Shown piece by piece: positions 45,469 through 54,313 of a stretch of DNA of 64,000 bases (its first letter is position 1; every line of letters begins with the position of its first letter). The stretch is from Bin5 sp965218625. GTDB taxonomy: Bacteria; Chloroflexota; Anaerolineae; Caldilineales; Caldilineaceae. The stretch lies in the NCBI GenBank assembly GCA_965218625.1, contig CBDCLG010000004.1, forward strand, positions 62,001 through 126,000. Reading direction: 5' to 3'. Both the position numbers and the translations under genes were made by a program. The notes under the pieces were generated by a model that ran no database searches, had not been told where the DNA came from, and saw only the letters and a program-made list of their open reading frames with translations.

Positions 45469-45524
45469 TCTCACCTTCCTTCACATGGACGGCAAACAAT
45501 CGACCACCCAATCCGCCGCTCCCA

Positions 45525-46018
45525 TCAACTCTGCGCATTCGCAAATCGGGCGTAGTCGAGCGGCTCAGTCGGATAGCCCAGTTGCGCCAGCGTAGGTGTA
45601 ATCTGGCTCCGATGTTCTGTCGCGTGATTGAAAACATGGCGCAGCACGTCATCCATCCGCAGATACATCTCGATTCCCTCCGTATTGCGGAACTGAAGCT
45701 TTCGGTCCAGTTCGCTCGCAGTGAGCGCGTCCACGTACGCCTGCCACTCGTCCCAAAGCGTTTCCCACGCGGCCTTCAAGTCGGCAAACTATCGAATTCA
45801 GCCGGCTGAACAAGACGGGACGGGTTGTTGCCTCCGATTCTTTGCAGCCAGGCCCGCTCGGCGCCGTAGCCGTGGACAGCCAGACCGTGCAGCGAGTCCC
45901 AGAAAAAGGGGCGCTCGGCAAAGTAGTCCTCCGCCGGGAGCGTCTCCAGGCTGGGAAAGACCCGTTTCCAGGCCCACTGGTTGTAGGAGAATAACCTCTT
46001 AACGGCTTCCACTGACAT
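45525..46018 (-). pseudogene. DinB-family protein gene split by a frameshift
   Basis: Two adjoining frames make one DinB four-helix protein. The first (46018 to 45776, 80 codons) has LFSYNQWAWKRVFPSLETLP and LHGLAVHGYGAERAWLQRI. The second continues KAAWETLWDEWQAYVDALT, VLRHVFNHATEHRSQITPTLAQLGY. Three His (HG, H, H) stand at the DinB metal sites. At about 45785 one base is missing: adding a G after AGTTTG would read SLADLKAAW without a break. The damage could be real or an assembly error. DinB-like proteins are often thiol-dependent transferases. The gene precedes iolB by about 50 nt and shares its promoter. Confidence 0.85.
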
Positions 46019-46142
46019 TTTAGTGCCCTTTCCAAGCAGGTGTCTTTAACCGGACTCGGTTTTTTCCCTTTTTTGTAAGGCAGCACAGAAGGTGGGACGT
46101 GAGATGGGTCTGGCACATTCCTCGGCACGCCAGCCCCAGCGA

Positions 46143-46161
46143 CCGGCGCCTCTGGCGCCGG
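46143..46161 (-). promoter_or_regulatory. 5'-leader hairpin of the DinB-iol transcript
   Basis: Perfect 8-bp hairpin CCGGCGCC-AGA-GGCGCCGG located at or just after the predicted transcript start of the operon promoter. It could shield the 5' end of the message or be an operator. Confidence 0.45.
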
Positions 46162-46168
46162 CAGCCAT

Positions 46169-46197
46169 CTTGTAGCACGGCGTAGGGCAACTGTCAA
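46169..46197 (-). promoter_or_regulatory. Promoter of the DinB-iolB operon
   Basis: Minus strand: -35 TTGACA (46192-46197), 17-bp spacer, -10 TACAAG (46169-46174). The leader to the DinB ATG is about 145 nt. It is the best promoter candidate upstream of the inositol genes. Confidence 0.6.
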
Positions 46198-46217
46198 CCC
46201 TTGCGGCCCGTCCCGTT

Positions 46218-46634
46218 TCAGGACTGGCGCCACACACCTCCCGTTCTCGGCAGCTCAGCCAGCGGCCCGGGCGCCGGTTGGACCCCATTCACGCGTAGAA
46301 AACTGACCGCCCGCTGCAGAACTCCTTCCGCCGTCAGCGAACTGGTGTCGATGAGCAGGTCTGCATGGCCGCGCGCGTGTTCCAGCCGCTCCAACTCAGT
46401 CCGCCGCCACGGTTCGCTCCATTTGACGTCCGGGCGCCGCGTCCCTTGAGAGGGCAGGTCCGCGTCCAGAAAGACGAGCCACTCCGGCGGGCGGATGCGC
46501 TGCCACATATCAGGCACTTCGCTGTGCTCCTGGGCCACGGGACGGGCGTTATAGCCGAGTTGTCTCAGTTCCGCCACAAGGGTTGTCTTCCCCGCGGCGC
46601 TGACGCCTGCAACCTTGACCAGGTCTGTTTCCAT
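46218..46634 (-). CDS. Small P-loop NTPase/kinase-like protein
   Basis: 138 residues. Walker A VAGVSAAGKTTLVAELRQLGY stands at the very start. The remainder includes PPEWLVFLDADLP (Walker-B-like) and LLIDTSSLTAEGVLQRAVSFL. The protein looks like a small adenylate-kinase-like P-loop NTPase. Its substrate is unknown. It is upstream of the DinB-iol operon on the same strand but separated from it by that operon's promoter. Confidence 0.7.
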   Translation of the reverse strand: METDLVKVAGVSAAGKTTLVAELRQLGYNARPVAQEHSEVPDMWQRIRPPEWLVFLDADLPSQGTRRPDVKWSEPWRRTELERLEHARGHADLLIDTSSLTAEGVLQRAVSFLRVNGVQPAPGPLAELPRTGGVWRQS

Positions 46635-47328
46635 TGTGCCGCCCCCATCGGCGGCCGGAACGATTCTCTGCGGAAGCTAAACGAATTTCCTCACAAAAGC
46701 GAGAGTTTCGACTTTTCTCAACCCGTCAGATCCGTCCAGTTTTTTGTTGGCTGTTGGTCCCATCGTTTGCGTGTGTGTGAATCTGATGCAGCGCTCGTCT
46801 GGATCCTTTGTCCTACGGGACAGAGGTACTCTCGTCTTGAACTATATTGGCGAGCAAAGTCGTCCAAATCACATTTTTTCTGGAGGGGACGTCTTGTTCG
46901 TTTCGAGTTTTCAGTAGAGGGGGACTTATGTCCTCCAATGTCCCCCCAAATCCTTTTCCGTCAGGGGGCGTAAGGCGCCGGAATTGGCGGTATTTCGGGC
47001 GAATTTCGGGCATTGTTCTGAGGTTGCAATTGAATGATACGAACAGTGTAGCAGGTATTCTGGGTTCTTGCTTTTGGCGCCAGTAGGGCCGGCTCGGCTG
47101 GGCAGTTTTTCGTGACGTTAACAGCCATGACGCTAACAGCGTAGCATGGTCGGGGCGCTGTTGCACGCGATTTCGTCATGTTGGTCAACATTCGTTATTC
47201 GTCTTAGGTGTCTCATAGGGGTCACTCTGCACACGACGGAAAAGAAGAAGAGGGGCTGCCCGGATTCAAGGGCGATCCGCCGCCGCGGCCGTTGGGCAGA
47301 TACCCTGGAGTTTCATTGGGGAAGCAGC
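46635..47328. other. AT-richer gene-free stretch
   Basis: About 690 nt with no supported gene on either strand. Open frames are short, lack ribosome sites and show no family pattern. The stretch contains a 7-bp hairpin (GGGGGAC...GTCCCCC, 46919-46946) and a two-copy 15-nt direct repeat at 47113-47142. Confidence 0.55.
47113..47142. repeat. Two-copy 15-nt direct repeat with internal palindrome
   Basis: TGACGTTAACAGC (47113-47125) and TGACGCTAACAGC (47128-47140) differ in one base and are spaced exactly 15 nt apart. The second copy includes ACGCT-AAC-AGCGT (47130-47142), a perfect inverted repeat. It may be a regulator site; no target gene is close. Confidence 0.4.
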
Positions 47329-48066
47329 TTAGATCGGCAAAGAAAGCTCCATGCGCCGTACCTTCTGCTCCTGCTGATGCGTTTCCACCCTGACGACAAG
47401 GACCGTCGAGTCATCGCCGGGCCGACCGCGGTCCAACGCCAAAGCCGCCTCCAGGACGCGGTCGGCTATCTCTTTTGCGCTCTTGCCGCAGGCCCCGTTT
47501 TCGGAATCTTCGCTGCCGGCGTTGCCCAGCGCAGCCGCGCCGGCAACATCCATAGACCCACCGCTGCGGTGCCCCGCGCTCCAGATGCCGTCGGTGAAAA
47601 CGATTGCCGTCAATCCCGGCGCGAGAGGAAGCTCGACGATGTTGGGCTTTGTGTTGCGGTAAATGCCGATGGCGTCGCACGGCTCCTCCAGCCACGCGAT
47701 TTCGCCCTGCCTCTGCACCAGCACCGGACAGCGGCTGTTGCGGCTGAGCACAAGCGTCTCGGTTACCAGGTCGACGCTTGCGATGACCAGTTCGGCGCTG
47801 ACTTTGCCGCCGCGATGCGTCCGCAGATAGTCGTGCGTGGCCCGCGCCACCGCGCCGTCACGAACACCCTCGGCCAGTAAGCTCATCGCCTTGCGCGCAA
47901 CGAGATTGCTGATCGCCTTGGCGCTGCGCCCGCTGCGCTGACCGTCCGAAACGACAATGCTGATGCCGCCGTGGGGCCGTTCGACCACCTCCACAGTGTC
48001 CCCGCTTTCGCTGGAGGCATATTTCGAGACTTTGGCAACAGCGATCTGGATCTCCATCCGGTCCAT
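47329..48066 (-). CDS. SpoIIE/PP2C-like serine phosphatase
   Basis: 245 residues. The phosphatase metal motifs are seen: ISIVVSDGQRSGRSAKAIS (Asp-Gly), LTAIVFTDGIWSAG (the second Asp-Gly) and GRPGDDSTVLVVRVE (GDDxT). Only the catalytic domain is present, with no sensor domain. In this family such a protein would act on phosphorylated anti-sigma-antagonists or similar partners. The ATG at 48066 has AGGAAG ahead of it; the frame is open 42 residues further upstream without a start signal. It is divergent from the dehydratase gene. Confidence 0.82.
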   Translation of the reverse strand: MDRMEIQIAVAKVSKYASSESGDTVEVVERPHGGISIVVSDGQRSGRSAKAISNLVARKAMSLLAEGVRDGAVARATHDYLRTHRGGKVSAELVIASVDLVTETLVLSRNSRCPVLVQRQGEIAWLEEPCDAIGIYRNTKPNIVELPLAPGLTAIVFTDGIWSAGHRSGGSMDVAGAAALGNAGSEDSENGACGKSAKEIADRVLEAALALDRGRPGDDSTVLVVRVETHQQEQKVRRMELSLPI

Positions 48067-48263
48067 CGAACGGCGCTTCCTGGCGGAACTTGTGAATTGT
48101 GGCGAATTCGTTTTCTGGACGTAGAAACGGACCGCGGGCGTCCGGCAGGACAGGAGAGCGAGTCGACAGGCAAAGGCGCGGAAGATGGGCAAACTTCCCG
48201 CTGCGATCTAATCATAGGCGCAGCGATCTGTCAATCGGAACAGAGGCACAAAGGTTTACTTGC

Positions 48264-48292
48264 TTGACACGGCAAAAGTCCTGTTCGATAAT
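48264..48292 (+). promoter_or_regulatory. Promoter of the dehydratase gene
   Basis: -35 TTGACA (48264-48269), 17-bp spacer, -10 GATAAT (48287-48292). It is 30 nt ahead of the ATG. Near-consensus. Confidence 0.8.
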
Positions 48293-48321
48293 TGCTGCAA
48301 TCCAATTCAGGAGCGAGCAAC

Positions 48322-49461
48322 ATGAAAATAACTCGCATCGACACACATCTTACCGAGTTAAACCACCGTTCGATCCCGTATGTTGTCATCCACACCGATG
48401 AAGGGATTCACGGCGTCGGTGAACCCTTCTCCTGTGGGCCGGACCGGGCGACGGTGGCGGCAATACACGACTTCGAGGAATGGCTGGTGGGCCGCGACCC
48501 TCGCGACATAGAGGGCCTGTATCACCTGATGTATGCCGGCGGAAGATTTCCCGGCGGCTCCGTCGTCAACGCCGCCATCAGCGGCATCGAGCACGCCCTG
48601 TGGGACATCGCTGGCAAAGCCGCGGGCCTGCCGGTCTACCGCCTGGTCGGGGGCAAGGCGCGCGATCGCGTTCGCGTTTACCAAAGCGTTGGCGGTAACA
48701 CTGCGCAAGAGCTGGCCGACGACGCCCGGCGACTTGTCCAGACCTACGGCTATACCGCGCTGAAGATGGGACCTCTGCCCCCGGACTGGCATCAAATGCC
48801 CTGGAACAAGGTGCTGAGCGAGACCGAGCGCCGCGTGTCCGCCGTGCGCGATGCTGTCGGCCCCGATGTTGACATCGGTCTCGATCCCCACGCCCGAATC
48901 CTCGAGATCGGGCGCGCGGCGCAACTCTGCGATGTCGTAACGCCAATGCGACCCTTCTTCGTCGAAGAGCCGCTGCGCCCGGAAAACTACGAGGCCCTGG
49001 CAAAGCTCAGCCAGAAAGTAAACGTGCCGATTGCAACCGGCGAAATGCTTTACAGCCGCCACGAATTCCGCGAGCTGCTCAGCTATCACGCCGTCGATAT
49101 CATTCAGCCTGACATCTGCATAACCGGCGGACTCTGGGAGATGAAGAAAATCGCGGCCATGGCCGAAGTCCACTATGCCAGCGTCGCGCCGCATAACCCG
49201 TGTGGGCCGGTCGCAACCGCGGTCAACGTCCACTTTGCCGCCAGCACATCCAATTTCGAGGTGCTTGAATATAAGGCTGACGAAGGCCGTCGCGCCGAAA
49301 TCGTGGATGAGCCCGTCAAGTTGGTGGACGGCTACCTGGAGCTGCCGGAACGGCCCGGCCTCGGCATCGATCTGAACCTGGAAGCCCTCGCCGCGCAACC
49401 GGGCCGTTCGTGGCATCGTCCTTTCCTTCTTCGCCCCGACGGGTCGCTGGCCTATCAGTGA
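48322..49461 (+). CDS. Mandelate racemase/enolase-superfamily sugar-acid dehydratase
   Basis: 379 residues. N-terminal capping domain MKITRIDTHLTELNHRSIPYVVIHTDEGI, then the barrel: YTALKMGP (catalytic Lys region), DIGLDPHAR (metal Asp), PFFVEEPLRPENY (metal Glu), IATGEMLYSRHEFREL (metal Glu) and SVAPHNPCGPVATAVNVHFAAS with the catalytic His. The HNPCGP ending is typical of the D-galactonate/D-mannonate dehydratase group. The substrate is a sugar acid, not further resolved. The ATG at 48322 has CAGGAGCG upstream. Confidence 0.9.
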   Translation: MKITRIDTHLTELNHRSIPYVVIHTDEGIHGVGEPFSCGPDRATVAAIHDFEEWLVGRDPRDIEGLYHLMYAGGRFPGGSVVNAAISGIEHALWDIAGKAAGLPVYRLVGGKARDRVRVYQSVGGNTAQELADDARRLVQTYGYTALKMGPLPPDWHQMPWNKVLSETERRVSAVRDAVGPDVDIGLDPHARILEIGRAAQLCDVVTPMRPFFVEEPLRPENYEALAKLSQKVNVPIATGEMLYSRHEFRELLSYHAVDIIQPDICITGGLWEMKKIAAMAEVHYASVAPHNPCGPVATAVNVHFAASTSNFEVLEYKADEGRRAEIVDEPVKLVDGYLELPERPGLGIDLNLEALAAQPGRSWHRPFLLRPDGSLAYQ

Positions 49462-49582
49462 GGAAACCAACAGAGTGTCCCTCGCCGGTTTCCACCAACG
49501 GCGAGTCGAGACAGTCCCACTTGTGCCGGCAAAGGCCGACACCAACATCCGACAAGACCTCAACACGAAGAGATAGGACGCA

Positions 49583-50564
49583 ATGCACGCAATCGAAGTC
49601 GATCAGACGCCAACAGGCCCCTTGCTCTCTTGGCGCGAGGTGGATGAGCCCGTCCTGCGCGCGGGCGAGGCGCTTGTCAGCATCCATGCCACGACGCTCA
49701 ATCGCGCCGATCTGTCGCAGGCCGCCGGCAACTATCTCGCCGCCCCCCGGCGCGCCGCACATCCTGGGGCTGGACATGTCGGGCGAAATCGAGGCCGTCG
49801 CCGGCGACGTGCAGGGCTGGCAGCCAGGTGACACTGCCTGTGCGTTATTGGCAGGGGGCGGGTACGCCGAGCGCGTCGCCGTTGACCAGCGCCTTCTGCT
49901 TCCCATCCCTTCCAACTGGTCCTTCGAAGAGGCCGCCTGCCTGCCTGAAGTCTACCTGACCGCCTACGTCAATATCTTCATGGAGGCCGGATTTCAGGCG
50001 GGGGAGACGGTCCTGGTCCATGGCGGCGCCAGCGGCGTGGGTACAGCGGCGATCCAGATGGTCAAGCAGGCCGGCGGGCGCGTCATCACCACGGCCGGCC
50101 GGCCGGACAAGGTGGAGACCTGCCGCGCACTGGGAGCCGATCTGGCAATCAACTACCGCGCCGACGATTTCGCCGCAGCCGCGCGCGATTTTACCAGCGG
50201 TGAAGGTGTCGATCTGATTCTCGATATGGTGGGGGCAGACTACCTGGAATCTAACGTCAGCCTGCTCAAAGTGAGGGGGCGCCTGGTCTTTATCTCGACC
50301 CTCGGCGGTTCACAAGCGGAGATCAACATTGGTCAACTCATGGGAAAGCGCGCCCGCCTGATCGGTTCCGTCTTGCGCACCCGCCCTGTTGAAGAAAAAG
50401 CCGAGATCATCCGCCGCTTCCGTCAGCAGTTTTGGAAGCAGATCGAGAGCGGCGCGATCAAGCCGGTGATCGATCGCGTCCTTCCTGTTGCCGACGCCCA
50501 CACGGCGCATGGAGTCATGCGTAACTACGAGAATATCGGCAAGATCGTCCTCAAAGTGCGCTGA
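49583..50564 (+). pseudogene. NAD(P)H:quinone oxidoreductase-like gene with a frameshift
   Basis: Zinc-free medium-chain dehydrogenase (zeta-crystallin type). The N-terminal 50 or so residues (MHAIEVDQTPTGPLLSWREV, HATTLNRADLSQAAGNY) lie in one frame, and the rest (ILGLDMSGEIEAVAGDV, VLVHGGASGVGTAAIQMVKQAGGRVI) in another. The switch falls at a run of six C (49743-49748). Removing one C restores LAAPGAPHILGLD. A homopolymer error is a likely cause, but a true lesion cannot be excluded. Otherwise the enzyme is complete, with the nucleotide-binding motif GGASGVG. It follows the dehydratase and overlaps the convergent phosphatase gene by 14 nt. Confidence 0.85.
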
Positions 50565-50985
50565 GCTCGGCGAGCAACTCCTGCACCGCCAGCTCTATCG
50601 CGGCCAGCCCTGAGTTTGCATCGGTTACATCCAGGTCGTGTACCGTCCAATAGCGAACCCGCTCCGTCCAGTGGGGAAAGCGCACCTGCATTAGCGGTCG
50701 ATGCTCCACTTCGTTGACCGCGACGACGACTGCCGCAGCAGCAAGATTCTCTTCCTCTAAATCCAGCGGCGGGCGCACAGGCTGTGGCGGCTCGATTCCT
50801 CGCAAACGCAGTCGCGCCAGCGCATACGACGAAATACAGCCTATGTTCTCGATGCTTGGCTGCAAGCCCCGGCTTTCCGCCCGCCACGCCAGTTTCCTCT
50901 GACTGGCCAGGGCGTTGAAATAATGTTCGGCAAAACGACTGCGGTAATAGTTGCCGGTACAGAGGAAGAGAACAGTCGTGGTCAT
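50551..50985 (-). CDS. Low-molecular-weight protein tyrosine phosphatase-like protein
   Basis: 144 residues. The catalytic loop is VLFLCTGNYYRSRFAEHYF, the CX5R motif with Cys and Arg. A downstream YWTVHDLDVTD supplies the general-acid Asp. The length is right for the LMW-PTP/arsenate-reductase fold; the Tyr-Tyr within the loop is unusual. Whether the substrate is a phosphotyrosine protein or arsenate is not decided. The ATG at 50985 matches the family start. It lies 10 nt downstream of the methyltransferase stop. Confidence 0.85.
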   Translation of the reverse strand: MTTTVLFLCTGNYYRSRFAEHYFNALASQRKLAWRAESRGLQPSIENIGCISSYALARLRLRGIEPPQPVRPPLDLEEENLAAAAVVVAVNEVEHRPLMQVRFPHWTERVRYWTVHDLDVTDANSGLAAIELAVQELLAELSAL

Positions 50986-50995
50986 GGTGCGCGCA

Positions 50996-51676
50996 CTATG
51001 CTTGCTGCGGGCGTTTGCGAAGCGTGATCGCCTGAACGTCGCCGAATCGCCCCCCATCGGTTGGAATCACCTCGAATTCAACGATGTCGAAATGACATTC
51101 GAGGATCGAGCGCAATCTCCCGTGCGTGTAGAGCGCGTAGAAACGCTTCGGTTCATAGTGGTCCTCCTCCCGAACGCCCTCAAATTCCTGTCCGCCATAG
51201 CCTCCGATGAAGAGGAGGCCGCCGGCGCGAACAACACGCCCGATCGCTTTGAGTACCCGCCCAAACTCAACCTTGGGTACGTGCAGGAGGCAATTCTGCG
51301 CCAGGAGCGCGTCAAAGCGGCCACTCGGAAAGTCCAGGTGCAGAAAGTCCATCACGTATGCTTCGAGCCCCTTCGCTCGACACAGCCGCACCATCTCCGG
51401 CGAAAGGTCGGTACAAACGACGGCCAGACCTGCATCCTGAAAGAAACGACCGGCCTGGCCGGTACCTGCCCCGATTTCCAGCAGCGAGATCGCCCCTTCC
51501 CCTCCGCCTTCCTGCCGACCTTCAGGCGCGCTGCCAGCTTTTTCGACCTGCAAACGACCCAGGAACTTTGTCCACGCTTCCTGCTTCCACGCATGGACCG
51601 GGCGGGTGTCCCGTTCTTCAGCGCGTGCGTCATAGGCGCTCTTAAGCTCAGTTGTGACGGAGCTGTAATCTGTCAA
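50996..51676 (-). CDS. SAM-dependent methyltransferase
   Basis: 226 residues, class I fold. Motif I SLLEIGAGTGQAGRFFQDAGLAVVCTDLSPEMV with the acidic end of strand 2, and FDALLAQNCLLHVPK as motif IV. The substrate is unknown. It starts at a TTG that overlaps the phosphofructokinase stop as TTGA; I chose it because the longer frame would run into that gene with no family similarity. Probably cotranslated with pfk and followed by the phosphatase. Confidence 0.82.
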   Translation of the reverse strand: MTDYSSVTTELKSAYDARAEERDTRPVHAWKQEAWTKFLGRLQVEKAGSAPEGRQEGGGEGAISLLEIGAGTGQAGRFFQDAGLAVVCTDLSPEMVRLCRAKGLEAYVMDFLHLDFPSGRFDALLAQNCLLHVPKVEFGRVLKAIGRVVRAGGLLFIGGYGGQEFEGVREEDHYEPKRFYALYTHGRLRSILECHFDIVEFEVIPTDGGRFGDVQAITLRKRPQQA

Positions 51677-53988
51677 AGACCGTTCGCCTCCCCCGCCTTC
51701 CTCGTCAACTTGGCCTCTCCCTCCAGTTCCGCCTGACGGAAGTACGCAGGGCCGGGCTGCGCCAACATGCGCGCCACCGGCCGCAACTCCATCCACCACT
51801 GCTCATATGGCCGTTGGAGTTCGGCATCCATCAGCCGCGGCACCATATACAGCGGAGTTGCCCTGACATCTCCCTCCTGGATGCCTAAACACGCGGCCCC
51901 CACCTCGGCATAGCTCTTGGCCTGGTGCCGCAGCGCCATCTCTTCTATGCGGCCGACTGCCTCCCACGCCAACCGCGCGGCCAGGATCCGGTCGAACGGC
52001 GACGGGTTGCCCCCCTGCTGAAGGTGCCCCAGAATCGACTGGCGCACCTCGAACAGGTCGCCGCCCTCCTCGTCAAACAGAGCCGCGATGAACGGTGTGG
52101 TATAGAAAGAGTTGGCCGACTCATTTCGGATCATCAGGCCCAGGCGCTTGCCCTGCTGAAAGCCCTGCTTCAGCAGTTCGATGTCCTGTTCAAGGTCCCT
52201 CAGCGTGATCCCTTCCTCATGCATGTAAACGCGTTCCGCGCCGGTGGCAATGGCGCTCATCAACGCCAGGTATCCGCAATAGCGGCCCATCACCTCGACA
52301 ATGAAACAGCGGTTGAAAGCCACGGCGGACTGCTTTATCTTGTCCACGACTTCGACGATGCTGTTGAGGGCCGTGTCGGCGCCGATGCTCAACTCGGAGC
52401 CCGGCAAATTGTTGTTGATGCTGGCCGGAATGCAAAGCAGTGGGATATTGAAGGCCGGGAAGTTGTGCCGCTCCTCGTAGAGCCGATGAATGGCGTGATA
52501 GCCGGCCCAGCCGCCGATCATCACGATGGCGTCGACCCGATGCCTTTCCAACGTTTGAGCGGCGGCGTACAACTCCGCCCCCTCCGGGCATTTGCGGCTG
52601 CTGCCAAGCTCACATCCGCCCGTCGGCGCCCAACCGTTGACCGACATCCAGTTCATCTCCTGAATGTCGTCGTTGATCAGGCCGCGGCAGCCCCTCTTGA
52701 CGCCGAGCGGTATGTGGCCGCTGTCCTCCAGCAGCCTTACCATCGCACGGGTGGCGGCATTCATGCCCGGCGCCGGCGCCCCGCCCGTCATGACTGCGAC
52801 TCGCAGCCTTTTCTGGTCCGGTTGGGGAGGGCGTGGATTGGCTTGAATTAGCGTCCGCAGGATGCGGAAAGAGTCAATGTAGGCCTTGCCGCGGTACTGC
52901 ATCGCCTCTTCGAAGTCGCACGCATGAATACATCGGTTGACCTCATTCGTTTGCGCTACGCAATCGGTCAACGACTTATGAACAATCTTATTGTTCTGGA
53001 TGCCGATCAGCACCGCCTCATCGCCCGGCCTCGCCTTGAGTGCGGCATCGGCCGCCGCAGCGCCCAGCAGCGTCGCAAGCACTCGATCATACGCGCTGGG
53101 CGAACCACCCCGCTGCACGTGGCCAAGCACTGTCACCCGCGCCTCTTCGCCCAGGTACCTGGTCAACACGTCCTTGACGTATCCGCTCGAGATCGGTTTG
53201 CCATGCCGGTCGTGCGCGCCCTCCGCCACTACTACGATACTGTCCCGCCGCCCCATTTCGCGGCCGGAACGCAGAATCGAACACATCTTCTCTTCCCACT
53301 CGTCCAAATTGGGAGGGCTCTCGGGGATCAGGGCAAAGTCCGCGCCCGATGCCAGCGCGCCCATCAGCGCCAGGTAGCCGCAATGATGTCCCATAACCTC
53401 AACGACGAAGGCGCGCTGATGGCTGGCCGCAGTGCTGGTGATGGCATCAAGCGCTTCGGTGATCCGGTGTAGGGCGGAGTCCGTTCCTATCGTCAGGTCC
53501 GTACCGAACATGTCATTGTCGATCGAACCGACGAGTCCGGCTACGGCCAGAAAACTGTGCTTTTCAGCTGCCGACGGCGCAAGCTGTCCCTCAGCGACCA
53601 ACTCCTCGATGAGAGAGGTCCACTCCTCGCGCAGCACCTGCGCGCCCGTGAGGCTGCCGTCGCCGCCGATGACAATTAAGCGGTCTATCTCGAGTTGGAT
53701 CAGATTGTAAACGGCCTTCTTACGCCCTTCACGGTTGAGGAAGTCCGGGCTGCGCGCCGTACCCAGGAGCGTCCCGCCTTTCTGCAGCACGCCGCCAACG
53801 GAGTCCCAGGAAAAAGGGCGGATAAGGCTGCCTCCCTCGATTATCCCCTGAAACCCTTCAAAAATGCCGTATACTTCCGCTCCAACTTCCAGCGCCGCCC
53901 GCACCGCCGCACGCACGGCTGCATTCATACCCTGAGCGTCGCCTCCGCTGGTGAGTACCCCAAGACGAGCCGGTGTATCTGAGACCAT
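51673..53988 (-). CDS. Fused two-domain 6-phosphofructokinase
   Basis: 771 residues, two PfkA-like halves joined head to tail like eukaryotic PFK. The N-terminal half (1-395) has GGD at 15-17, IGGDGS (107-112), catalytic GSIDND (154-159) and FVVEVMGHHCG. The C-terminal half (from about 395) has VMTGGAPAPGMNAA, but its catalytic motif is ASINNN (522-527) with Asn for both Asp, and GGDGS is replaced by GGWAG. The second half therefore looks regulatory. It phosphorylates fructose-6-phosphate. The phosphoryl donor (ATP or PPi) is not settled by what I can see. GGAGGG precedes the ATG. Confidence 0.93.
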   Translation of the reverse strand: MVSDTPARLGVLTSGGDAQGMNAAVRAAVRAALEVGAEVYGIFEGFQGIIEGGSLIRPFSWDSVGGVLQKGGTLLGTARSPDFLNREGRKKAVYNLIQLEIDRLIVIGGDGSLTGAQVLREEWTSLIEELVAEGQLAPSAAEKHSFLAVAGLVGSIDNDMFGTDLTIGTDSALHRITEALDAITSTAASHQRAFVVEVMGHHCGYLALMGALASGADFALIPESPPNLDEWEEKMCSILRSGREMGRRDSIVVVAEGAHDRHGKPISSGYVKDVLTRYLGEEARVTVLGHVQRGGSPSAYDRVLATLLGAAAADAALKARPGDEAVLIGIQNNKIVHKSLTDCVAQTNEVNRCIHACDFEEAMQYRGKAYIDSFRILRTLIQANPRPPQPDQKRLRVAVMTGGAPAPGMNAATRAMVRLLEDSGHIPLGVKRGCRGLINDDIQEMNWMSVNGWAPTGGCELGSSRKCPEGAELYAAAQTLERHRVDAIVMIGGWAGYHAIHRLYEERHNFPAFNIPLLCIPASINNNLPGSELSIGADTALNSIVEVVDKIKQSAVAFNRCFIVEVMGRYCGYLALMSAIATGAERVYMHEEGITLRDLEQDIELLKQGFQQGKRLGLMIRNESANSFYTTPFIAALFDEEGGDLFEVRQSILGHLQQGGNPSPFDRILAARLAWEAVGRIEEMALRHQAKSYAEVGAACLGIQEGDVRATPLYMVPRLMDAELQRPYEQWWMELRPVARMLAQPGPAYFRQAELEGEAKLTRKAGEANGL

Positions 53989-54182
53989 TTGCCGCCCTCC
54001 GTTCGCGGCGAAGTTTCAGCCGAAAACCGCCTCCAATTTCGAGGCAACTCCGTCAGCCTTCATTATAGCATGTAGCTGCGATTACTTACACTTGCCAGCC
54101 GCCCTCCGCCGCCCTCCATCAGCGCACGTCCCTCCAGTGCGAGCTCCTACATCTGTCGCCAGTCCGCGCGGCCCGGCATCCT

Positions 54183-54212
54183 TTGACAGATCGGCACTTT
54201 GAAATGTACACT
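54183..54212 (+). promoter_or_regulatory. Promoter of the MBL-fold hydrolase gene
   Basis: -35 TTGACA (54183-54188), 18-bp spacer, -10 TACACT (54207-54212). Leader about 95 nt. Confidence 0.7.
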
Positions 54213-54286
54213 TCAGGGCGCAATTCGGACTGAGTTGGGCGAGACTGGCATGGAGATTGTCGTCTTCGGGGTCAGTCTACGTTTTC

Positions 54287-54302
54287 CTCTTCGGTTGAAG
54301 AG
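54287..54302 (+). promoter_or_regulatory. Hairpin over the MBL ribosome binding site
   Basis: CTCTTC-GGTT-GAAGAG, 6 bp. The 3' arm shares bases with the AGAGAGG ribosome site (54299-54305) 8 nt ahead of the ATG, so folding would hinder translation. Confidence 0.4.
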
Positions 54303-54313
54303 AGGTCATTGTT

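Larger units (their letters stand above)
53989..54313. other. Intergenic region between divergent pfk and MBL genes
   Basis: 325 nt without a supported gene. It holds the promoter of the MBL gene (54183-54212) and a small hairpin (54287-54302) overlapping its ribosome site. Confidence 0.6.

Noticed and set aside
43603..45555. 650-codon plus-strand frame opposite iolC and iolB
   Set aside because: Antisense shadow of two well-identified genes, rich in Arg/His, with no recognisable motif.
46813..47166. Open frames in the 46.6-47.3 kb gap
   Set aside because: No ribosome sites, several competing frames on both strands and no protein-like pattern.
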